Position numbers and translations under genes: made by a program. From Pseudomonas sp. 7P_10.2_Bac1 (GTDB lineage Bacteria > Pseudomonadota > Gammaproteobacteria > Pseudomonadales > Pseudomonadaceae), in contig NZ_JANLNV010000067.1 in the NCBI RefSeq assembly GCF_025465935.1, forward strand, positions 1 to 41,264: 41,264 nt of DNA, written 5' to 3'. This document shows positions 35,188 to 41,264 of the stretch, piece by piece. Position 1 is the stretch's first letter. Every line of letters begins with the position of its first letter. The notes beneath the pieces are model-generated. The model was not told the DNA's origin, ran no database searches, and saw nothing but the letters and a program-made list of their open reading frames with translations.

Positions 35188-36663
35188 CTAGTCGTCGCCC
35201 TGCTCTTCGCCTTCGCGACGGCTCATGCCGTATTTGCGCATTTTTTCGACCAGGGTCGTGCGGCGTATCCGCAGGCGCTCGGCGGCGCGAGCGACGATGC
35301 CGTTGGCGTCGTCCAGCGCTTGCTGGATCAAGCCTTGCTCCAGCCCGCCCAGGTAGTCCTTGAGGTCCAGACCTTCGGGCGGCAGCATCGCGCTGGTGGT
35401 GAAGTCCGGCGTACTGTTGTTGATCGCCACGCGCTCTTCCATGTCGCTGCGCAGGCTATCGACCAATTGCTCGTCTTCATCGTCGACATAGCGGAATTTT
35501 TTCGGCAATTCGGCAACGCCGATCACGCCGTAGGGATGCATGATCGCCATGCGCTCCACCAGGTTGGCCAGTTCGCGAACGTTGCCCGGCCAGGCGTGGC
35601 GGCACAACGACATAATGGCGCCAGAATTAAAGCGGATCGAACCGCGTTTTTCGTGCTCCATACGTGAAATCAGCTCGTTGAGCAGCAGCGGGATGTCTTC
35701 CACCCGCTCGCGCAACGGCGCCATTTCAATGGGGAACACGTTGAGGCGGTAATACAAGTCTTCGCGGAAGGCGCCGACTTCAATCATGCTTTCGAGGTTT
35801 TTGTGGGTGGCGGCGATGATCCGCACGTCAGCGCTTTGGGTCTTGTTGCTGCCCACGCGCTCGAAGGTGCGCTCCTGCAATACGCGCAGCAACTTGACCT
35901 GCATCGGCAGCGGCATGTCACCGATTTCATCGAGGAACAGCGTACCGCCGTTAGCCAGTTCGAAACGCCCGGCGCGGCTGGTGATAGCCCCGGTGAAGGC
36001 GCCCTTCTCGTGCCCGAACAGCTCGCTTTCAAGCAGTTCTGCCGGGATCGCCCCGCAATTGACCGGCACAAACGGCGCATCGCGGCGCTTGGAATGGTAA
36101 TGCAGGTTGCGCGCGACCACTTCCTTGCCCGTCCCGGACTCGCCCAGGATCAACACACTGGCGTCGGTGTCGGCCACTTGCTGCATCATCTGGCGCACGT
36201 GCTGAATCGCCCGGCTGGTGCCGACCAAGCTACGGAAAAGGTTAGGCTCACGGTGACGACCGCGCTCTCGGGCCTGATCGTACATTTCACGATAGACCTG
36301 CGCGCGATGCAGGGAATCCAGCAATTTGCTGTAGCTGGGCGGCATTTCGAGGCTGGACAAGACCCGGCGGCGCTGGTCTTCAGGCAGGTCCGTGGAAGAA
36401 ATATCGCCTAAAAGTAAAATCGGAAGGAACTCATCCCAGGTAGCCAGTGTCTTAAGCAGGCCTGAAATTCCGCCAGAAGCGCTCACCGAACCGATCAGTA
36501 CGCAGAGCACTTCACGGCTGGACGACAAGGCGCCAACCGCCTGCTCCCACTCGTGACTAGGGCTGGTTAAATTCTCCTCGCCGAGAAAATTTAAAATCAC
36601 CGCCAGGTCATGGCGGCGGACGCTATCGTCATCGATCAGCAGAATTTTGGTTTCACGCCACAT
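35188..36663 (-). CDS. fleQ: Master flagellar regulator FleQ
   Basis: A 491-residue sigma-54 activator at the top of the flagellar hierarchy, also a c-di-GMP-responsive biofilm regulator. The N-terminal receiver-like domain (1-125) starts [22 protein letters not shown] (142-148) with Arg144 is the c-di-GMP contact segment. Walker A GESGTGK spans 174-180, GAFTGA lies at 221-226, and LFLDEIGDM is Walker B. The Fis-type HTH is [21 protein letters not shown] at 36663. It ends 150 bp before fleS and is likely monocistronic. FleN binds it to limit activity. Confidence 0.98.
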   Translation of the reverse strand: MWRETKILLIDDDSVRRHDLAVILNFLGEENLTSPSHEWEQAVGALSSSREVLCVLIGSVSASGGISGLLKTLATWDEFLPILLLGDISSTDLPEDQRRRVLSSLEMPPSYSKLLDSLHRAQVYREMYDQARERGRHREPNLFRSLVGTSRAIQHVRQMMQQVADTDASVLILGESGTGKEVVARNLHYHSKRRDAPFVPVNCGAIPAELLESELFGHEKGAFTGAITSRAGRFELANGGTLFLDEIGDMPLPMQVKLLRVLQERTFERVGSNKTQSADVRIIAATHKNLESMIEVGAFREDLYYRLNVFPIEMAPLRERVEDIPLLLNELISRMEHEKRGSIRFNSGAIMSLCRHAWPGNVRELANLVERMAIMHPYGVIGVAELPKKFRYVDDEDEQLVDSLRSDMEERVAINNSTPDFTTSAMLPPEGLDLKDYLGGLEQGLIQQALDDANGIVARAAERLRIRRTTLVEKMRKYGMSRREGEEQGDD

Positions 36664-36767
36664 GCAATAGCAACTTCCCTAGTCAACTCAGTACCCGGAT
36701 AGTTTGGGTACGCTAGCCGCCCTGACCCTGTTGGATCTGTAAGGCGACTGAAATCAGAATACGTACT

Positions 36768-36796
36768 AGTTAAGTCAAAAAAACATACACAGTCAA
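36768..36796 (-). promoter_or_regulatory. Possible sigma-70 promoter of fleQ
   Basis: TTGACT and TTAACT are separated by 17 bp on the minus strand, about 105 bp before the fleQ ATG, in an AT-rich patch of the 177-bp fliT-fleQ gap. The -10 match is only fair. FleQ in P. aeruginosa is transcribed by sigma-70 and repressed by Vfr; no Vfr site was recognised. Confidence 0.35.
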
Positions 36797-36840
36797 ATTT
36801 ATGGCGCCGCCAAAGGGATTAACCCCATACTTCTTATGCC

Positions 36841-37134
36841 TTAACCGAACAAATGGTAAACCTTTGAAGCATTTTTTGCTTGATTGATCTGCGCCATTTG
36901 CTCGACCACCAGTTGTCGCTCATCCGTGGCAGCCTCCAGCAGCATGCGATACACCACCAGCAAACCCTCCAGATTTTCGCGCAACACCGCTTCATCCAGC
37001 GGCGTTTCGTCCAGCACCGTCTCGACACATTCCCGGCACGCCGAATCCAGTTCGCCGATGGCATCCCAATTACGCTCGGCCAAGGCATGGATCAGCGCGT
37101 CGCGGGTTTCTTGAATTCGTTGCAGTTGGCTCAT
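36841..37134 (-). CDS. fliT: FliT-like flagellar chaperone protein
   Basis: A 97-residue, wholly helical small protein between fliS and fleQ. It begins MSQLQRIQETRDALIHALAE and ends NASKVYHLFG. Size and position fit a FliT-type chaperone for FliD; P. aeruginosa has a gene named fleP or fliS' here. Family sequence conservation is low, so the call rests on context. ATG behind GAGGAG, 24 bp after fliS. Confidence 0.75.
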   Translation of the reverse strand: MSQLQRIQETRDALIHALAERNWDAIGELDSACRECVETVLDETPLDEAVLRENLEGLLVVYRMLLEAATDERQLVVEQMAQINQAKNASKVYHLFG

Positions 37135-37158
37135 GACGCACTCCTCAGGCCATTGGGT

Positions 37159-37548
37159 TTATTGCGGGGCGATCTCGTCCCAGCCGCTTTTCACGGTGAT
37201 CAGCAGGCGCGCGACTTCGTCGATGATTTGCGGGTCGTTCTTGATATTGGCCTGGGTCAGACGCACCGCCATGTACTCGTACAGGCTGTCCAGTTGCTGC
37301 AGCGCTGCCTTGTCATCGGTCTTGTCTTCATCCAGGCCCTGACGCAGGCCGCCAATAATGTCCACGGCCTTGGTCAGCAACAGCGCCTTCTGCGGAATAT
37401 CACCACGGCTCAACGCACCTTTGGCCTGAGCCATGCGCTCGAGACCGCCCTCCATCAGCATCTGAATCAAGCGATGCGGGCTGGCTTCGGAGATTTGAGC
37501 GTGGGAATTGACCTTCTGATACTGACGAAGGGCGCGCATCGGGTTCAT
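37159..37548 (-). CDS. fliS: Flagellin export chaperone FliS
   Basis: A 129-residue helical protein that binds the flagellin C terminus and prevents early polymerisation. Family text is visible: ALRQYQKVNSHAQISEASPH, LIQMLMEGGLERM and LDSLYEYMAVRLTQAN. It starts with ATG 96 bp after fliD and is followed closely by the fliT-like gene, consistent with fliD-fliS-fliT co-transcription. Confidence 0.95.
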   Translation of the reverse strand: MNPMRALRQYQKVNSHAQISEASPHRLIQMLMEGGLERMAQAKGALSRGDIPQKALLLTKAVDIIGGLRQGLDEDKTDDKAALQQLDSLYEYMAVRLTQANIKNDPQIIDEVARLLITVKSGWDEIAPQ

Positions 37549-37644
37549 GTTTCTACCTCATCACAAATGGGCTAAGTCTTACTTCTTATGTCGGCGCCGG
37601 GGCTCAAAGCTTTAGCGCTCAAGCCACGTCAGACGCGCGGAAAA

Positions 37645-39006
37645 TCAGTTATTGGACTTCGGGTTATTCAACGAGTTGAGCGTGGTCATGATGCTGGAGC
37701 TGCTGGCGTTGATCTTCGCGATCAGGCCGTCCATCGCCGTGTACTTGGCGGTCAGCGTGGTTTTCAGCGTGTCCATGCGGCTGTCCAGGGTCTTTTGCTG
37801 ATCGGTCAGATCGGTCAGCTTGGCGTTCAGATCCGAGGCCCGGGTGGTCAGCAGCCCGGTGGTGCCGACATAACTGTCGGTGGCCTTGGTCATGCGCGTG
37901 ATCAGACCGGTGTCGCCGGTAAACACCTTGGCAATCTCGGTAGGCCCGTTCGGCGTGGCCACGGCGGCGTTCCATTTGCTGTCATCCAGAGTCAGCAGGC
38001 CGGTTTTCTGGTCCGTACTGATGCCCATCTGCGCCAGGTTGCCCACAGTAGACCCCCCGGTGTTCTGCAGCAGCTCGTTACGGATTCCGTTGACCAGTTG
38101 GCGCATCGACGCATCGCCGGTCAGCGCGCCGGTGGTGGTCGTGGCCGCATCACCGGTGGCAGTGACTTTGGTCTGGGTGTTGATGCTGGTCATCAGCGCG
38201 TTGTAAGCACTGACAAATGACTGTACCGACGTCTTCAAGGTGGTGGTGTTGGACGCCACGGTAATGGTCGACGGCTTGGTATCGAGCAATTCAATGCTCA
38301 CACCACTGATGGCCGAGGTGATCTTGTTGCTCGTCGATTCCATCACGACGTTATCAATGGTGTACTCGGCGTTGAGCGGCGGTTTTCCGGCATCATAGCC
38401 AGTGGCCAGCTCGGAATCGCCGCTGAGGGTGATGTCCGTGCCCTTGCCGGTGGTCTGCGAACTGATGACCAGGCGCGAGCCGTGGGCGTCGGTCAGCACG
38501 TTGGCGCTGATGCCCTTGGATTGCAGCTGCGTGTTGATCGCGTCGCGGGTCTGCTGCATCGTCGCGCCCGCCGGGATTTTAACGTCGTAATTGTTATCGG
38601 ACTGGGAGATGGTCAGCGTTGCGTCCTTCCCGCTCGAGTTAACGACCGCAGAACTGCCTTCAAATACCTGGCTGGTGACTTTTGAAGCCGTCGCCAATTG
38701 CGTGACATTAAGGGCATAGATACCGCTGGCGGCTTTATCGCCCAGCGTGACCTTGGAAATTTTCTCGTCCGATGACGTGCCGGCAAGCCCGTTGAAACTG
38801 GCCTCCGTGTTGAGCTTGGCGATGGCCGTGCGGTAGGTTTCAAGCGAAGCCTTGACCGTGCCCACCGCTGACAATTGCGTGGTGGTGGTGGTTTGCAGCT
38901 TGGTGATTTGCGCTTGCTTGGGGGCTTTTTCAGCATCCACCAAGGCTTTGACGATGCCTACCGTGTCAAAACCTGAACCGACGCCGGTAATCGTTGAACT
39001 GGCCAT
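37645..39006 (-). CDS. fliD: Filament cap protein FliD (HAP2)
   Basis: A 453-residue filament cap. The N-terminal region has STITGVGSGFDTVGIVKALV and a coiled coil, the central part contains a flagellin-IN type motif (YTIDNVVMESTSNKITSAIS), and the C-terminal coiled coil ends ASSSIMTTLNSLNNPKSNN. It lacks a signal peptide, as expected for type III export. ATG follows AGGAG. The 96-bp gap above it holds no convincing promoter. Confidence 0.95.
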   Translation of the reverse strand: MASSTITGVGSGFDTVGIVKALVDAEKAPKQAQITKLQTTTTTQLSAVGTVKASLETYRTAIAKLNTEASFNGLAGTSSDEKISKVTLGDKAASGIYALNVTQLATASKVTSQVFEGSSAVVNSSGKDATLTISQSDNNYDVKIPAGATMQQTRDAINTQLQSKGISANVLTDAHGSRLVISSQTTGKGTDITLSGDSELATGYDAGKPPLNAEYTIDNVVMESTSNKITSAISGVSIELLDTKPSTITVASNTTTLKTSVQSFVSAYNALMTSINTQTKVTATGDAATTTTGALTGDASMRQLVNGIRNELLQNTGGSTVGNLAQMGISTDQKTGLLTLDDSKWNAAVATPNGPTEIAKVFTGDTGLITRMTKATDSYVGTTGLLTTRASDLNAKLTDLTDQQKTLDSRMDTLKTTLTAKYTAMDGLIAKINASSSSIMTTLNSLNNPKSNN

Positions 39007-39102
39007 CTTTATTCTCCTGGTTCGGTGGCTGGCGCTTTATGGGCACACACTTTTTTGACAAAAATGCCGCAGCCACGGACAGCTTCATATTTCATGCCAC
39101 CT

Positions 39103-39453
39103 TCAAGCATTGGCGTTAAAAAGCAGACTGTTGGGATCTGCCAGATTTTGCGCCAGTTTAAGGGCAACTTCTGAAGGTAGCTGGCGAATCACTTCACCGC
39201 TTTGGCTGGCGATGACTTTGACCACCATGATGCCGGTGGTGTCATCAATCGAAAAATCCAGCTGACGCTGGTGAGATTGCGCAAAGTCGCGTAAATCACT
39301 GACCGCTTTTTCAACCTCGAAACGCTCAGGCGGCTTGCCTGGCAGCGCAATGTCGGGGCTGTCAGTCTGAGCAACGGCAACCGCGGCTGGCTTAGGGCTG
39401 GACTGCCCGACGGCGGTTGGATAGGCAGAATTCAATTTGATGCTCATGTCCAT
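39103..39453 (-). CDS. flaG: FlaG-family protein
   Basis: A 116-residue FlaG protein, found beside polar flagellin genes and linked to filament length. The first 45 residues are variable. The conserved C-terminal part has DFSIDDTTGIMVVKVIASQ and VIRQLPSEVALKLAQNL. The ATG at 39453 has GAGG 7 nt upstream; ATG at 39447 is also possible. It lies 72 bp after fliC, across the fliC terminator. Confidence 0.93.
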   Translation of the reverse strand: MDMSIKLNSAYPTAVGQSSPKPAAVAVAQTDSPDIALPGKPPERFEVEKAVSDLRDFAQSHQRQLDFSIDDTTGIMVVKVIASQSGEVIRQLPSEVALKLAQNLADPNSLLFNANA

Positions 39454-39471
39454 GTCATCACCTCACCCCTG

Positions 39472-39502
39472 AAAAAACAAAAGGGCACGTAAACGCGCCC
39501 TT
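39472..39502 (-). terminator. Rho-independent terminator of fliC
   Basis: On the minus strand AAGGGCGCG and CGTGCCCTT form a stem around TTTA with one weak pair, followed by TTGTTTTTT. It starts 24 bp past the fliC stop. Some read-through into flaG is likely, since flaG has no visible promoter of its own. Confidence 0.85.
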
Positions 39503-39525
39503 CCGTTATCAACCGCGCGCTGAAG

Positions 39526-41028
39526 TTACTGAAGCAGCTTCATCACAGCGGATGGCAGTTGGTTCGCCTGGGACAGGATCGCAGTGGATGCCTGTTGCAG
39601 GGTTTGTTGCTTGGTCAGCTGAGCCGCTTCGGCAGCGAAGTCAGTGTCCTGAACACGGCCCAGGGCTGCGGTCGAGTTCTCGGAAATGCTTTGCAGGTTA
39701 GCCACAGTGCTGTCGAAACGGTTTTGTACGGCACCCAGGGCGGCACGTTGGGTGTCGATCTGCTCGATCGCGCCTTGCAGAGCCTGGATGGTTTTTTGCG
39801 CCGAGTTGGCATCCAGAATGCTCAGGTCAGCAACGCTGGACTCTTGGCTGATGGCTTTTGTAACGCCCCCGTTATCAGCTGTTACAGCACCATCCAGACC
39901 CAACTCCTTCAGACCCGACGCGGTGCTGCCATTGCCAATCTTGATGTCCTTAGTGGAGAACAGGCTCAGGGTACCGTCGTCCTTCAGGCTGGCGGTCACG
40001 CCGGTGCTTGCGCTGTTGATGGAGGAAACTACGTCGGCCATGGACGAGTTGGCAGCGAATTTGATCTCAGTGCCATTCAGGGTGATCGAAGAAGCTGCGT
40101 CAAGTTTTGGGGCGCTCGTACCTGCTGTAAGGCCCAGCTTTGCCAATGCACCGGCGCCTTTATCACCATCACCGTTTTCCAACTTGATGGCTTTACCATC
40201 AGCCGAAGTCAACTCCAGACGAGTTCCGTCGGCGGAGACTTTTGCCTTCACTCCAGTACCAGTACCCGGAACCGGGGGCGTACCCGTATCGGCAGCAGCG
40301 GCACTAATCTTTGTAGCTATAGCTGCCAAGCTCGCATCGGCCGCTACAAGGCTAATGGTTTTGCCGTTGATTTTGATATCCGCGTCACTACCCAGACCCG
40401 GAGTAACAGCATCACCAGGGTTAGCGCCAGGAGTGCCCGGCAAAGTCACAGCCTGACCTGTTACCGAAGCCGCCAACGAAGTCTTGGTACCGGCAACAGT
40501 GGCTTCGCTCGAAGTCCCCTTCAACGAAGCTGCACCGATATCGCTCATACCGAAAGTAATGGTCTGGTTGGCATCCGCGCCTACCTGGAAGGCCTGGTTC
40601 TGGAAAGAACCGTCCAGGATGTTACGACCACCGAACGTAGTGGTTTGGGCAATACGGGTCAGTTCACCGGTTTTTGCGGTGAATTCTTGTTGCAGCGCAG
40701 CACGGTCGTCGGCGCTTTTATCACCGTTCGCGGACTGCAGAGCCAGTTCACGCAGACGTTGCAGAATGTTGGTGGACTCTTGCATCGCGCCTTCAGCGGT
40801 CTGGGCGATGGAGCTGGCGTTGTTGGCGTTGTTGATCGCCACGGTCATGCCTTTGGTCTGCGAGGTCAGACGGTTGGCCATCTGCAGGCCAGCGGCGTCG
40901 TCTTTGGCGCTGTTGATTTTCAGGCCGGAAGACAGACGGGTCATCGAGGTGCTCAGCGCATCACCGGCTTTGTTCAGGTTTTTCTGAACGGTCAGGGACG
41001 TGACGTTGGTGTTAACGGATAAAGCCAT
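39526..41028 (-). CDS. fliC: Flagellin FliC
   Basis: A 500-residue flagellin. The conserved N-terminal D0/D1 domain spans about 1-165 (MALSVNTNVTSLTVQKNLNK, RLSSGLKINSAKDDAAGLQM, LQRLRELALQSANG). The conserved C-terminal D1/D0 domain spans about 405-500 and ends QANQLPSAVMKLLQ. The central variable part (about 170-400) is Gly/Ala/Thr-rich and holds two flagellin-IN-like motifs, IKINGKTISLVAADASLAAI and ITLNGTEIKFAANSSMADVV. It forms the filament and has no signal peptide. ATG at 41028 follows GAGGATTTCGT. Confidence 0.97.
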   Translation of the reverse strand: MALSVNTNVTSLTVQKNLNKAGDALSTSMTRLSSGLKINSAKDDAAGLQMANRLTSQTKGMTVAINNANNASSIAQTAEGAMQESTNILQRLRELALQSANGDKSADDRAALQQEFTAKTGELTRIAQTTTFGGRNILDGSFQNQAFQVGADANQTITFGMSDIGAASLKGTSSEATVAGTKTSLAASVTGQAVTLPGTPGANPGDAVTPGLGSDADIKINGKTISLVAADASLAAIATKISAAAADTGTPPVPGTGTGVKAKVSADGTRLELTSADGKAIKLENGDGDKGAGALAKLGLTAGTSAPKLDAASSITLNGTEIKFAANSSMADVVSSINSASTGVTASLKDDGTLSLFSTKDIKIGNGSTASGLKELGLDGAVTADNGGVTKAISQESSVADLSILDANSAQKTIQALQGAIEQIDTQRAALGAVQNRFDSTVANLQSISENSTAALGRVQDTDFAAEAAQLTKQQTLQQASTAILSQANQLPSAVMKLLQ

Positions 41029-41108
41029 GACGAAATCCTCATTAGATAAATACTGCGGCTTCCGGCCCTGGCAACCGCCGGGTGTGGCCTAGAGAACCTT
41101 CGTAATAG

Positions 41109-41135
41109 TTATCGTCGTGATGGCAGGATGCTTGA
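41109..41135 (-). promoter_or_regulatory. Sigma-28 (FliA) promoter of fliC
   Basis: The minus strand has TCAAG for the -35 and GACGATAA for the -10, with 15 bp between TCAA and GACGATAA. The consensus is TCAA(G)-N15-GCCGATAA, so only one -10 position differs. It lies about 80 bp before the fliC ATG. It links fliC to FliA, encoded at 9480-10220. Confidence 0.92.
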
Positions 41136-41264
41136 GGGCTTTTTTGAATTTTTTTACTGGCGGGGGTTCTTGCCTTGTGTTTCAAGGGGTTGCGCGTTGC
41201 CCCCTGGCAAAATCTGATCGTGTAGGAGCGGGGGTTGGGGCGGGTGTTTTTTTTTCTATAAAAA

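Noticed and set aside
39007..39102. Sigma-54 promoter for fliD
   Set aside because: TGGCATG looks like a -24, but GC is 13 bp away instead of 10.

Overview
The window is one continuous flagellar and chemotaxis gene cluster from a Pseudomonas. It is high in GC and lacks the P. aeruginosa arrangement in several places, so a member of the P. fluorescens/putida side of the genus is most likely. Evidence for this is the gene order, the FleQ/FleS/FleR, FleN and FlhF regulators, the hptB-hsbR-hsbA genes inside the fli cluster, and Pseudomonas-type REP repeats built on GTAGGAGCGAGC and GATCGCGAGACAAGCTC. Every convincing gene lies on the minus strand, so transcription runs from high to low coordinates. 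The species assignment is an inference; nothing was searched.

Layout in transcription order. (1) 41.3-36.8 kb: fliC (flagellin) with a clear sigma-28 promoter and a terminator, then flaG, fliD, fliS and a fliT-like gene. (2) 36.7-32.5 kb: the regulators fleQ, fleS and fleR. (3) 32.46-31.85 kb: a tandem array of eight units of 67-69 bp inside a larger inverted-repeat element. (4) 31.7-26.0 kb: fliE-F-G-H-I-J (basal body, C-ring, export ATPase). (5) 25.8-23.4 kb: hsbA-hsbR-hptB, a partner-switching phosphorelay. (6) 23.3-22.1 kb: fliK. (7) 21.9-16.6 kb: fliL-M-N-O-P-Q-R-flhB (switch and export gate). (8) 16.4-15.9 kb: an unrecognised 189-residue gene. (9) 15.84-14.73 kb: four tandem units of about 295 bp, each with a terminator-like hairpin and a REP-like inverted repeat. 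(10) 14.6-9.5 kb: flhA-flhF-fleN-fliA. (11) 9.3-0.36 kb: cheY-Z-A-B, motC-motD, parC (ParA ATPase), parP (CheW-like), cheW and a DUF2802 gene. (12) 1-361: a non-coding stretch that looks like a dispersed Pseudomonas repeat.

How it works together. FleQ with sigma-54 sits at the top; sequences with the sigma-54 spacing GG-N10-GC are present upstream of flhA, fliL, fliE and fleS. FleS/FleR drive later genes. FlhF and FleN set flagellar position and number. FliA drives fliC and probably late genes. CheA/W/Y/Z/B with ParC and ParP form a polar chemotaxis array acting on FliM/FliN, and MotC/MotD form a second stator.

The least explained parts are the two tandem arrays (both just upstream of sigma-54 flagellar promoters), the orphan gene between flhB and flhA with its 18-bp palindrome, and the four repeated LLD-x-LHGKG motifs in the CheA linker. 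I found no CRISPR, tRNA, rRNA, insertion sequence or prophage.
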